A model generated the notes under the pieces. That model was given only the letters and a program-made list of their open reading frames with translations, ran no database searches and was not told the origin of the DNA. This document shows, in pieces, positions 10,283-17,991 of a stretch of 34,193 nt of DNA. The stretch's first letter is position 1. Each line of letters begins with the position of its first letter. Source of the stretch: Hyphomicrobiaceae bacterium (lineage in GTDB: Bacteria > Pseudomonadota > Alphaproteobacteria > Rhizobiales > Hyphomicrobiaceae); NCBI GenBank assembly GCA_022844225.1, contig JALHMC010000044.1:1-34193 (forward strand), given 5' to 3'. A program made the translations under genes and the position numbers.

Positions 10283-11041
10283 TTATACCGCCATGCGTCC
10301 GGCGATACGGAGAAACAGCGCGTTCGGCAGTATCCGCAAAACCTTCATCATCGCGACGAGCTGCCAAGGAAAGGCAATCTCGAAACGACCGCGAACTAGG
10401 CCGTCGTAGATACGGTCAGCCGCATCGTCTGCCTTGAGGATGAACGGCATCGGAAACGCGTTCACGGATGTCATCGGCGTTTCGACGAAACCCGGATTGA
10501 CGAGGCTGACCACGATACCCCGTGGCGCCAACTCGGGGCGCAGCACCTCGGCCAAGCTGATTACCGCGGCTTTTGAAGGCGCGTAGGCGGCGGCCATCGG
10601 CAAGCCTCGGTAGCCCGCGACCGACGCCACAAGGCCGATGTGTCCGCGCCCGGCCGAGGTCATTGCCGGGATCAGGACATCGAGCGCATTGACGATGCCG
10701 AAGTAGTTGACCGCCATCGACTGCACCGCTCGATCAGCGTCGTAATCCGTGGCCCTCATCGGATGCCAGACACCGGCATTGAGCACGGCGAGGTCTAAGC
10801 TGCCGAACTCGGCGACGATCCGACGATGGGCTTCGGACACCGCCGTTCGATCAGTCACGTCCAGCGGAACAGCCAGGAGATTGGACTGGCCCCAGGTGAG
10901 CTCGGACAGCCTTTCGCCGGAGCGAGCAGACACGGCAACGCGAACGCCCTCACGAGCCAGACGCAGTGACAGCTCACGGCCGAGGCCCGAGCTGCCCCCC
11001 GTGATCCAGGCAGTGCGCCAGGGCGCGGCACGACCCGCCAT
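10283..11041 (-). CDS. Short-chain dehydrogenase/reductase (SDR)
   Basis: A 252-residue classical SDR: cofactor motif TGGSSGLG (residues 14-21), NAG in LNAGVWH, catalytic Ser in VASVAGYRG and the YxxxK pair in AAYAPSKAAV. The NAD(P)(H)-dependent substrate is unknown. The C-terminus (PWQLVAMMKVLRILPNALFL) is hydrophobic and could hold the protein at the membrane, which fits a lipid substrate. The ATG at 11041 shares a base with the TGA of the anti-sigma gene (TGATG), so it is the third gene of the rpoE-chrR-SDR operon. Position within a sigma/anti-sigma operon suggests induction together with the sigma factor. Confidence 0.9.
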   Translation of the reverse strand: MAGRAAPWRTAWITGGSSGLGRELSLRLAREGVRVAVSARSGERLSELTWGQSNLLAVPLDVTDRTAVSEAHRRIVAEFGSLDLAVLNAGVWHPMRATDYDADRAVQSMAVNYFGIVNALDVLIPAMTSAGRGHIGLVASVAGYRGLPMAAAYAPSKAAVISLAEVLRPELAPRGIVVSLVNPGFVETPMTSVNAFPMPFILKADDAADRIYDGLVRGRFEIAFPWQLVAMMKVLRILPNALFLRIAGRMAV

Positions 11042-11691
11042 CAAATGCCGGTCCAAGGCTGGACGAGCCGCGCCATGATCCCCTTGAACCGTGCCGGCCG
11101 ATCGCTCGCGATCAGGCAGATGCACCCGGCGTTCTGATCGGCAACAGGCGTGTGCTCGATGCTCTCGTCGACGTCCTGCATGTCGCCTGACCGATAAGTG
11201 CCAGTCTCATCGCTATAGGCGCCATCGAGCACGAGCGTCAGTTCCGAACCACCGTGGCCGTGCTCGGGCATCCTCCGACCAGCCGCGATCTTCAGGAGTC
11301 GCAAGTCGCCCTCAGTGCCGGGTGACAACGGCAGGCGGTGATGCAAGACCCCAGGACCCAACCGTTTCCACGGGATCGTCGCAAAGGTAAGCCCGTATGC
11401 GCGCGCGATCGGTGACGGTAGACGGTCTCTGGCCACAGCGTGGGCCGCGCCCGGCCCCGGCCGAGCCACACGACCACGCAGCGGCTTGGCTGCGCCAGAT
11501 CGGGCCGGCTGCGCGGAAAGACTGTGTTGCAGGAGCAGCGCCGCGCCGACCAGCTCCATGTCTGCGATCTCTCGACGACAGCAGCTGCACATCGCGGCGT
11601 GGGCGGCGACGACAGCAGCCAGCGGCTCCGACAATGTTCCGGCAGCAAAGCTAATCAGGGTGGCCGGATCGGGGTGATTTGTGATCGACAT
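11041..11691 (-). CDS. chrR: ChrR-like anti-sigma factor (zinc ASD plus cupin domain)
   Basis: A 216-residue, two-domain anti-sigma. The N-terminal zinc anti-sigma domain has His6 and H31-x3-C35-x2-C38. The C-terminal cupin-like domain has His144, His146, Glu150 and His180, followed by a Cys-Ile-Cys pair (190/192). The first set has the same numbering as Rhodobacter sphaeroides ChrR (H6, H31, C35, C38), and the second is offset by exactly 3 from its H141/H143/E147/H177 and C187/C189 (from memory), so both metal sites should be functional. In Rhodobacter ChrR holds RpoE until singlet oxygen triggers release. The ATG at 11691 is preferred to the GTG at 11697 because GAGG lies 5 nt upstream and the His/Cys numbering fits. 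It lies 2 bases from the sigma gene stop. Confidence 0.93.
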   Translation of the reverse strand: MSITNHPDPATLISFAAGTLSEPLAAVVAAHAAMCSCCRREIADMELVGAALLLQHSLSAQPARSGAAKPLRGRVARPGPGAAHAVARDRLPSPIARAYGLTFATIPWKRLGPGVLHHRLPLSPGTEGDLRLLKIAAGRRMPEHGHGGSELTLVLDGAYSDETGTYRSGDMQDVDESIEHTPVADQNAGCICLIASDRPARFKGIMARLVQPWTGI

Positions 11692-11693
11692 GC

Positions 11694-12230
11694 TCACCTC
11701 AACTCCTCCAGTGCATCACGGAGCTTTGCGTAGGCCAGACGAATGCGGGATTTGACCGTACCGAGCGGGAGCGACAACCGCTCCGCAATCTCGCTGTGAG
11801 GCAGCCCCTCAATGAACGCGAGTGTCACGACCTCGATTTGCTCGGCCGGCAACGTCCGGAGCGCCTCCTGCACTCGGATCTGGCGCTGCTGCTGATCGAT
11901 CATGCTGTCGGCCGGTTGATCCTCCGACGGGATAGAGGCCGCGTGCTCGTCGGTCAGCTCCTGCCAGACGCGCTGCTTGCGTATCCGGTCGATGCGCAGA
12001 TTGCGCGCAATGGTGAAGATCCAAGCGCTCGGACTACCCTTGTCGGAAGAATAGAGCGCAGCCTTGCGCCACACGGTCACGAGCGTTTCGTGCGCCAGTT
12101 CGTCCGCGAGATCGCCATCCGCCCCCTGCTGGAGCATGTAGCGGCGCACTCTCGGGCGATATTCGTCGAAGAGACTGCGGAAGGCTTCGTCGCTGCGGTC
12201 GGTCACAATTCGGGACAACAAGTCGGACAT
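11694..12230 (-). CDS. rpoE: ECF RNA polymerase sigma factor, RpoE/ChrR-associated (ECF11-like)
   Basis: A 178-residue ECF sigma factor. Region 2 includes DLADELAHETLVTVWRKAAL and SAWIFTIARNLRIDRIRK; region 4 includes LPAEQIEVVTLAFIEGLPHS and EIAERLSLPLGTVKSRIRLA. The partner ChrR-like gene follows at once, so it is probably kept inactive until photo-oxidative or similar stress. The ATG at 12230 gives the usual short N-terminus; an upstream in-frame ATG (12296) is possible but would add non-conserved Arg/Pro-rich residues. TGATCC boxes in the 234-base region towards DUF2177 point both ways, consistent with autoregulation and co-regulation of the divergent genes. Confidence 0.93.
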   Translation of the reverse strand: MSDLLSRIVTDRSDEAFRSLFDEYRPRVRRYMLQQGADGDLADELAHETLVTVWRKAALYSSDKGSPSAWIFTIARNLRIDRIRKQRVWQELTDEHAASIPSEDQPADSMIDQQQRQIRVQEALRTLPAEQIEVVTLAFIEGLPHSEIAERLSLPLGTVKSRIRLAYAKLRDALEELR

Positions 12231-12333
12231 CGAGCCCCATCGTCTGGCTGGTCCCGGCCGTAGGCGAGGCCTCGCGTCGTGCGCTGTGCCTAGCATAGCT
12301 GCTCTCCCAGGCTCCGCAATTGCCATACAAGTG

Positions 12334-12363
12334 CCTCAACGCGCCCAGACGCCGGTCGGATCA
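12334..12363 (-). promoter_or_regulatory. Candidate autoregulated promoter of rpoE-chrR
   Basis: On the minus strand TGATCC (12363 to 12358) is followed after 18 nt by TTGAGG (12339 to 12334). The -35 box matches the TGATCC element I recall for Rhodobacter RpoE; the -10 is a poor match to TAAG-type boxes. The leader would be about 97 nt. Orientation and position upstream of rpoE are the main support. Confidence 0.35.
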
Positions 12364-12412
12364 CTGGAAACAGGCGCTGAAGGCAATGATTGGTCCCGCC
12401 CAGCCGATGATC

Positions 12413-12442
12413 TGATCCGATGCCCCGAGCGTTGCATCAGCT
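12413..12442 (+). promoter_or_regulatory. Candidate ECF promoter of the DUF2177-DUF2878 pair
   Basis: TGATCC (12413-12418), 18 nt, then TCAGCT (12437-12442), 22 bases before the TTG start of the DUF2177 gene. The same -35 word occurs 50 bases away pointing towards rpoE. The -10 is weakly supported. Confidence 0.35.
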
Positions 12443-12464
12443 CAACTGAATCAGGACGTGCCTC

Positions 12465-12902
12465 TTGAAACGGACGATTGCCGGCTACGCAGCGACACTC
12501 CTCGCCTTCCTCGTGATTGATGCGATTTGGCTGGCGTCGGTGGCCGTCGACATGTTCCGGCAGAGCCTCGGTCCTATCCTTCGCGACCAGCCCGACATCG
12601 GTGCGGCATTGGCCTTCTACCTCATCTATGCAGGTGGCCTTTATGCGCTGGCAGTGCGCCCCGGTGCGATCGGCGCGTCCTGGAAGACCTCCGCGAGAAA
12701 TGGCGGCATCCTGGGTTTGACCGCCTACGCTACGTTCGACCTGACCAACTTAGCGATCATATCCGGCTGGACACTCGGGCTTGCGATCGTGGACATGGCC
12801 TGGGGCACCGTCGTTTCAATGATCGCAGCAGTTGCCGGCTACGCTACCGAAGTCCGCATGGCCCGTCGCGAGAGTGCCGGCGTTGGCAGGAGCGGATCGT
12901 GA
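12465..12902 (+). CDS. DUF2177 family membrane protein
   Basis: A 145-residue integral membrane protein with four predicted transmembrane helices (about residues 7-26, 45-63, 80-98 and 104-126). Signatures are LLAFLVIDAIWLASVA near the start, FYLIYAGGLYALAVRP in the middle and ATFDLTNLAIISGWTLGLAI, typical of DUF2177. Function unknown. It begins with TTG at 12465, supported by AGGA 8 nt upstream; no in-frame ATG precedes it. It diverges from rpoE and is coupled to the following DUF2878 gene. DUF2177 often sits in CFA/flavoprotein/DUF1365 neighbourhoods (from memory), so a membrane-lipid role under sigma-factor control is inferred. Confidence 0.85.
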   Translation: MKRTIAGYAATLLAFLVIDAIWLASVAVDMFRQSLGPILRDQPDIGAALAFYLIYAGGLYALAVRPGAIGASWKTSARNGGILGLTAYATFDLTNLAIISGWTLGLAIVDMAWGTVVSMIAAVAGYATEVRMARRESAGVGRSGS

Positions 12903-13465
12903 GAAGTCGCCAGATCGTTGAGCTGGCCGGCTTCCAGTTCGTCTGGCTCACGTGCGCACTCGGAGCGGCTTACGGTTGGAACGCCGCCGGCATAGTAGCA
13001 GTGGCGGGCTTCGTTGGCGCACAACTGTCGCTGCAGGACTCGAAGAGAGCGATCGCCGGTGCTGTGCTCGCCAGCGGCATAGCCGGGCTCGCGGCTGAGA
13101 CCGCGGCGCACGCTGCCGGACTGTTATCCTATTCCGCCCATTGGCCATCCGATGCTCTGGCGCCGGCCTGGATTATTGCCTTATGGCTGGCATTCGGAAG
13201 CACGATCCCGACCACCGCCACGCTTCTTGGAGAGAGACCGCTCGCCAAGGCAGCGGCGCTCGGTGCGCTGTTCGGTCCGCTCGCCTATGCCGCTGGAGCC
13301 CGTCTCGGGGCGCTGCAGATCAACGATCCGGGTTGGGTCGCCTTTGGAGCAATCGCCTGCGTCTGGAGTGTCGTCTTTCCGGCTCTCGTTGCTCTCGCCC
13401 GATCACTCCAGACTTATAGCCGAGTGCCGCCCGGGGGCATCCTTCAGCGGTCCATGGACCGATGA
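12899..13465 (+). CDS. DUF2878 family membrane protein
   Basis: A 188-residue hydrophobic protein with about five membrane segments, including FQFVWLTCALGAAYGWNAAG, PAWIIALWLAFGSTI and WVAFGAIACVWSVVFPALVA. The LWLAFGSTI stretch fits DUF2878, whose function is unknown. The start is the GTG at 12899 that overlaps the upstream TGA (GTGA), with AGGAG 6 nt before it; the frame is open further upstream, but that part runs through the DUF2177 gene in another frame and is not protein-like. The last residues are encoded by the 14-base palindrome CGGTCCATGGACCG (13448-13461). The gene ends the sigma-factor island. Confidence 0.75.
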   Translation: MRSRQIVELAGFQFVWLTCALGAAYGWNAAGIVAVAGFVGAQLSLQDSKRAIAGAVLASGIAGLAAETAAHAAGLLSYSAHWPSDALAPAWIIALWLAFGSTIPTTATLLGERPLAKAAALGALFGPLAYAAGARLGALQINDPGWVAFGAIACVWSVVFPALVALARSLQTYSRVPPGGILQRSMDR

Positions 13466-13706
13466 TCGGTTTCCATGATGCTCCGCTCGCGAGCGTCAGT
13501 TCGCGACGCTCGTCGGACAGCAAGTGATACATCTGCGCCATGCGCGGATTTGTCCACGACTTCACGCGCTGACGATCGAGCAAGGCGGCCAAGCCTTCAT
13601 CGGTCGCCCCTGGGTAGGATAGCGAACCGTTGATCAACAGCCTCTGTCAACCGCTTGCGACTGACCCACAACACCATCGAGCGCTGCCGCTGGATATCGG
13701 TTGAGC
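13466..13706. other. Gap between DUF2878 and wecG-like genes; possible gene remnant
   Basis: 241 bases with no confident gene. On the minus strand, two out-of-phase frames (13637 downward and 13818 downward) carry short protein-like stretches such as RVKSWTNPRMAQMYHLLSDE, but neither has a ribosome-binding site, and one would run 146 bases into the DUF2878 coding region. This could be a decayed gene or chance. A hairpin lies at 13490-13512. Confidence 0.35.
13490..13512. terminator. 8-bp hairpin after the DUF2878 gene
   Basis: CGAGCGTC (13490-13497) and GACGCTCG (13505-13512) pair perfectly around a 7-nt loop, 25 bases after the DUF2878 stop. There is no T-run. It could end the DUF2177-DUF2878 transcript or the opposing wecG-like transcript. 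Confidence 0.35.
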
Positions 13707-14507
13707 CTAGGATGATTTTGCACGCGGCGGTGACAATACGACGTAGATAAATTTCACGATGTCCCACGAATACCGCTTGGCAAGGCGACGGGGCTCGAGG
13801 GCGAGGCGATACAGCCACTCGAGCTTCAGACGTCGCACAACACGGGGCGCCCGCGTGAACTCTCCCGAGACGAAATCAAAGAGGGCGCCCACACCGATCA
13901 GCAACCGTGCGTCGAGGTCCGGAGCATGCGTCGCAATCCACTCTTCCTGAATGGGGTTGCCCAACGCGACCAGCAAAACATCCGCCCGGCTCGCATTCAT
14001 TTCCGCGACGAGGTCGTCCTCATTGCGTGGCGAGTAGCCGTCGGCGAAGCCCGCCACCGTGATATGGCCGACCTCACCGAGGTGTCTCGCCATCTCCCGG
14101 ACCACATGCGGGCGGCCCCCGTAGAGGAAGATACGCGTGCCCCGCGGCAAGGCGTCGATCAGCAAAGGCGTGAAATCAGTGCCATTCAGATTATCAGGGA
14201 ACACCCATCTGCCGTACACCATCCGGGCGCCGAGGGACAAGCCGATGCCGTCGTTCAGGACGACAAACTTGTCGAGTTGATCCGCAAGGCGCTCGTTGGC
14301 GGCAGCGAAGTTTGTCAGATTGGTGTTTGCGAACGCCACAAGGGTTTGCTTTCCCTTGTTGAAATTTGACACCAAGAGAGACACGGCAGCGGGGCATGTC
14401 GTTGCGAGGACCCTGATTGGGCCAATGCGATAGGTGTCCGTCCTGTCGGCACCCGTCTTGCGCATGTCATCTGCATGCATGCCAAGCGATGCTGGACCGT
14501 CGTTCAT
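13707..14507 (-). CDS. WecG/TagA/CpsF family glycosyltransferase
   Basis: A 266-residue GT26-family enzyme that adds a sugar (such as N-acetylmannosaminuronate or glucose) from a nucleotide donor to an undecaprenyl-linked acceptor at the cytoplasmic face of the membrane. Signatures: FANTNLTNFAAANE, LNDGIGLSLGARM, NGTDFTPLLID, VALGNPIQEEWIA and GVGALFDFVSGEFTRAPRVV followed by the LEWLYRLALEPRRL box. The ATG at 14507 has GAGGTG about 8 nt upstream; a GTG at 14522 is in frame. A promoter-like sequence lies at 14578-14605. It diverges from an O-antigen ligase family gene, so both probably serve a surface polysaccharide. The sugar cannot be told. Confidence 0.92.
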   Translation of the reverse strand: MNDGPASLGMHADDMRKTGADRTDTYRIGPIRVLATTCPAAVSLLVSNFNKGKQTLVAFANTNLTNFAAANERLADQLDKFVVLNDGIGLSLGARMVYGRWVFPDNLNGTDFTPLLIDALPRGTRIFLYGGRPHVVREMARHLGEVGHITVAGFADGYSPRNEDDLVAEMNASRADVLLVALGNPIQEEWIATHAPDLDARLLIGVGALFDFVSGEFTRAPRVVRRLKLEWLYRLALEPRRLAKRYSWDIVKFIYVVLSPPRAKSS

Positions 14508-14967
14508 GCGTACACACCTCACTCAGACGCAAGTACAAGCTCGCGAACTGGACCACCATCCCAATCTGTTCCGCACCGTAATATTTCATTCAGACATGAC
14601 TTCAAGCAAGTCGAATGATACGACGGTTAAGACACGAGCTTGTTATGCTGCCCTCGGATGATTTTAACCCGGCCTTTTTTGAGCTGCCGAGCCTTCGAGC
14701 GTCGTGCCAGTCGGAACAATCGATCACTCCTGTCGGTTCCCCCCGCACGCGATCGGTTGTATGCGACCGTTCCAGCTGCGCCTTGGGAGCAAGTCCTCGA
14801 TCTCGGCCCCCTGCGGATCACCGAGCCGGCCACCGTCTGGCACCTACTCATCTTGACCTTGATGGGGAGACGCCCTTGGACAAGGCTAGGCCGCCATGTA
14901 CGGATACCACTCGAGGAGCGGGCCGTGTCCACTTCTAGGCTCCATGCCGAAACGTGAGCATGTCATC
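14508..14967. other. 460-base divergent intergenic region of the polysaccharide locus
   Basis: Apart from the minus-strand promoter at 14578-14605 I recognise no gene. It is more A/T-rich than its surroundings from about 14560 to 14690. The plus-strand frame is open from 14896 and could extend the ligase N-terminus by up to 24 residues, but those residues look non-conserved. Confidence 0.45.
14578..14605 (-). promoter_or_regulatory. Sigma-70-like promoter of the wecG-like gene
   Basis: On the minus strand TTGAAG (14605 to 14600) and TATTAC (14583 to 14578) are 16 nt apart in a locally A/T-rich stretch, giving a leader of about 64 nt before the ATG at 14507. Confidence 0.45.
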
Positions 14968-16389
14968 ATGGCGGATACGACGGTCGAGGCATCTATTCCG
15001 AGAAATCGGCTGCCTCTTTGGCTCCCGATCGCACTTGGCGCCTTATTGATCGCTGGCGTGCTGGTTGCGGCCGACGAACCTCTTGCCGCGGCAATCGTGG
15101 TTGCCGCCCCGTTGTTGCCGTTCGCCTATTTCGCGCTATTCCGCGGGATTGCGGGAGACTTCAATTTTGGTGCGCTGTTAGCGACCGCGGTCATGTTCGT
15201 TCTCTGTGCGAATTTTCGCTACCGAGAGTTCGCCGAGAAGAGCATCGATTTCCAGGTCGCGCTAAAACTGCTGGCACTCAGCGCTTCACTGGGCTTGAGC
15301 CTGCTCTACTTCAAGTCGATCGTGCGCCAGCTCTATCTCTACGGATTGGCCTATTGGCTGACCTTCTATGGGATACTACTTCTGTCTGCCACCTACGCCA
15401 TGGCCCCGCTGCACGGAGCCGTATCAACGATTTCGTTGATCGGCAGCTTCCTCTTCCTTTGCTACCTGTGCGTGAAGTACGGGCCGGAGCGCTTGATCGA
15501 GATCCTGGTCTGGACCGGCCTGGTGATGTGTGTCGGCTCGCTCGCGATCTATCTCGCCGTACCGGAATTCGGCCGCATGAGAGATTGGGTCGGCAATGAG
15601 AATGTCTTGACGATCCGCCTGCAGGGACTGTTCGGCACCTCGAACGGCGCCGGATGTGGAGCGGCGACCTTGATCTTCCTGACCCTCTATTTCTATATCT
15701 GGCAGCCGGGAGCATCCCGCGCTATCGCGGTCGCGACGATCATCGCGGCAGGCCTGTGCTTGGTTCTCAGCATCAACCGAATGGCGATGGGTTCCCTCTT
15801 CCTCTCGGGCGTCGTCTACTACCTGGTCACGGGCAACTTCGGCCGCAAGCTCGTCACTCTGTTCGCCCTGGGCGTGCTGGCCGTGGTGCCTATCCTGCTG
15901 TTTCCGGAAGAGATCTTTGGTCTCCTGTCACGCAGCGGCAACGCGGAGGAGATCACGAGTGGTACGGGCCGCAACCGGATCTGGGCCGTCGTCCTCGAAC
16001 TGGTGCCGCACTCATGGATGCTAGGTTACGGCTACGCGTCGGCGCAGCACATCCTTCCGATCCATCCCGACCTGTTTCAGGCCGCGGCGCACGCCCACAA
16101 CTTGTACCTCGAAATGCTATTCGGTAGCGGCATCATCGGTCTTCTCATCCTCGTCTGGTGCATTCTGACGACGATGGTTCTTGCGGTTCGCGTCGGCGGC
16201 GCGCGAGAGCTTGCGCTCTTCACCTTCTTCCTGACCTACGGTCTCACCGAACCGATCATCGGTGGCACCACTTATCTCGCCATGATCATCTGGCAAGCAT
16301 CGGTCGTCCTGCTGTTCCACCGCGCCAAGCAACTGGAGCGTCGCGCCCCTGCCGGGGAGCCCTCTTCGTCTCCACGGCTGGCAACCTGA
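14968..16389 (+). CDS. O-antigen ligase / polymerase (Wzy_C) family membrane protein
   Basis: A 473-residue polytopic membrane protein, with hydrophobic segments from about residue 12 to the C-terminus and a large polar loop before the last segments. The loop region has TGRNRIWAVVLELVPHSWML, GYGYAS and HAHNLYLEMLFGSGIIGLL; the R/N-R-x-x-W and HAHN-x-Y-L elements are typical of the O-antigen ligase/polymerase superfamily, which joins or polymerises lipid-linked glycans at the periplasmic face. WaaL-like ligase and Wzy-like polymerase cannot be separated by motif alone. The ATG at 14968 is chosen; 14944 (with TAGG a few bases upstream) is a fair alternative. It is followed by an acyltransferase on the same strand. 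Confidence 0.85.
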   Translation: MADTTVEASIPRNRLPLWLPIALGALLIAGVLVAADEPLAAAIVVAAPLLPFAYFALFRGIAGDFNFGALLATAVMFVLCANFRYREFAEKSIDFQVALKLLALSASLGLSLLYFKSIVRQLYLYGLAYWLTFYGILLLSATYAMAPLHGAVSTISLIGSFLFLCYLCVKYGPERLIEILVWTGLVMCVGSLAIYLAVPEFGRMRDWVGNENVLTIRLQGLFGTSNGAGCGAATLIFLTLYFYIWQPGASRAIAVATIIAAGLCLVLSINRMAMGSLFLSGVVYYLVTGNFGRKLVTLFALGVLAVVPILLFPEEIFGLLSRSGNAEEITSGTGRNRIWAVVLELVPHSWMLGYGYASAQHILPIHPDLFQAAAHAHNLYLEMLFGSGIIGLLILVWCILTTMVLAVRVGGARELALFTFFLTYGLTEPIIGGTTYLAMIIWQASVVLLFHRAKQLERRAPAGEPSSSPRLAT

Positions 16390-16526
16390 TTCCAACAGGA
16401 AGCGACCAGCAGACGCGGATACAAAACCGACCGCAAATCACACGAGCCCGATTAACCCATGACGACACCCGCAGGCGTCCATCAGGCGTCGTCGTGCTAG
16501 GATGATCAGGAATCGGAGACGGTGGC

Positions 16527-17699
16527 ATGTTCGCCGTCGCAGTTCCATCAAGGACGGCGACACTGTTGCATCATGATAAGATCCCCTCGTTGGACGGCTT
16601 GAGGGCGATATCCATCATAATCGTCCTTCTCTCGCACTGCGGCCTGCAACACGTCATTCCGGGCCGGCTCGGTGTGACGATATTCTTTTTCTTGAGCGGA
16701 TATCTCATCACAACGCTACTCCTGAGCGAGCATGCGAGAACCGGCACGATCAGCATCAGACAGTTCTATGTTCGCCGAGCTTTGCGCTTGATGCCACCTT
16801 TGATCATCATGCTCCTGATCGCGTACACTCTCACCTTCCTGAAACTCCTGCCTGGCTCAGTCAGTGTTAATGGCCTTCTCGCGCAAGTCTTCTACTTCGC
16901 GAATTATTACATGATCTTCACCCCTGGCGGGGGGGACGTTCCCTATGGCACCGGTCTCCTCTGGAGCCTCGCCGTCGAGGAGCATTTCTACATCGTCTAT
17001 CCGCTCCTTCTCCTCGCTTTGCTGACACTCCTGAAGGAGCCGCGGAAGATCGCGCTGGCGCTTGGCATTATCTGTGTCTCCTTCCTCGCCTGGCGGTTCT
17101 ACTTGATCCTGCAGCCAGGTACCACGGAGTGGCGATTGGGGTTTGCCTCCGACACCCGGGCCGACTCGATTGCGTTCGGGTGCCTCTTGGCGCTGCTGCG
17201 TAACCCCATCAGCGATACTCGCGAGAACGATGTCATGCAGCGGCATCATTGGTTTCTGCTGGCAGGCGGCTGCGCCCTGCTGCTCTCGACCCTTCTCATC
17301 CGCAACTGGCATTTCCGGGAGACGGTTCGATATACGATCCAGGGCATTGCCTTGGCACCCATCTTCTATGTGTCGATCCGGTTCGCACATTTGCAGCCAT
17401 TTCGAGTACTGAATACGCGCCCCATGATCCTTCTCGGCATCTGGTCATACTCGATCTATCTCATTCACGAGATCATCGTTGGCCTGATTTCACTCCATGC
17501 GCCGGGGGTCGCCTTGAAACCTTGGCTACTGGTTCCCATAGTACTCGCCGCCTCGATCGGCTTCGCCCATCTCATCGAAACGTTTGTCGAGCCTTACTTC
17601 AGAAAGCTCCGTAGCAGATATCGCACTCAAACGAGCGCAACAACCGCCGCCAGCGATGCAGAGCCCTATGCGACACGCTTGGCTTCAGTCGAGCGCTGA
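16527..17699 (+). CDS. Acyltransferase 3 family protein (OafA/YrhL-like)
   Basis: A 390-residue inner-membrane protein with about ten transmembrane helices. The N-terminus IPSLDGLRAISIIIVLLSHC, then GVTIFFFLSGYLITTLLL, FYVRRALRLMPPL and LLWSLAVEEHFYIVYPLLLL are the defining motifs; the histidine in LLSHC and the RR pair are the expected key residues. Such enzymes O-acetylate or otherwise acylate sugars of O-antigen or exopolysaccharide at the membrane. GGAG lies 9 nt before the ATG. Its setting among polysaccharide genes supports glycan acylation. A weak hairpin follows. Confidence 0.92.
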   Translation: MFAVAVPSRTATLLHHDKIPSLDGLRAISIIIVLLSHCGLQHVIPGRLGVTIFFFLSGYLITTLLLSEHARTGTISIRQFYVRRALRLMPPLIIMLLIAYTLTFLKLLPGSVSVNGLLAQVFYFANYYMIFTPGGGDVPYGTGLLWSLAVEEHFYIVYPLLLLALLTLLKEPRKIALALGIICVSFLAWRFYLILQPGTTEWRLGFASDTRADSIAFGCLLALLRNPISDTRENDVMQRHHWFLLAGGCALLLSTLLIRNWHFRETVRYTIQGIALAPIFYVSIRFAHLQPFRVLNTRPMILLGIWSYSIYLIHEIIVGLISLHAPGVALKPWLLVPIVLAASIGFAHLIETFVEPYFRKLRSRYRTQTSATTAASDAEPYATRLASVER

Positions 17700-17991
17700 T
17701 CTTGAACGGGACAGCTCTCTTTTTTCACAAGCTGCGACGCAGCCGTCGCGTTGATGACTCTCTGAATTTTTGTTATTAACAGCGTGTTCGAAGTTATAAT
17801 GCGATTTGGAAACCATTACTCGTTGGCGAACGCGACATCTCCGACAATTTCTGGCAACAACAAGACAAGGAACCCGTATTTATGCGGATCGCAGCGGGCA
17901 ACTGACCTCATGCGAACGTCGTCAGGGGTGTTCAGGACATCGACATCGGCTACACGAGCCGTAGTTTATCCGACGGACAGGAGCGTCACGC
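17700..17991. other. 292-base intergenic region upstream of rfbF
   Basis: Contains a candidate terminator of the acyltransferase gene (17734-17749) and an A/T-rich stretch with TTGTTA (17770-17775) and TATAAT (17795-17800), 19 nt apart, a possible though over-spaced promoter for rfbF with a long leader of about 185 nt. No gene is recognised. Confidence 0.4.
17734..17749 (+). terminator. Short hairpin after the acyltransferase gene
   Basis: GCGACG (17734-17739) and CGTCGC (17744-17749) pair around CAGC. The following DNA is moderately T-rich, with a TTTTT only after about 17 bases. A weak candidate. Confidence 0.3.

Noticed and set aside
11692..11697. GTG at 11697 as the start of the anti-sigma gene
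   Set aside because: The ATG at 11691 has a better-placed GAGG and restores the exact His/Cys numbering of ChrR.
17784..17991. A small open frame before rfbF (about 69 codons before overlapping rfbF)
   Set aside because: No Shine-Dalgarno and no protein-like pattern; it continues out of frame into rfbF.
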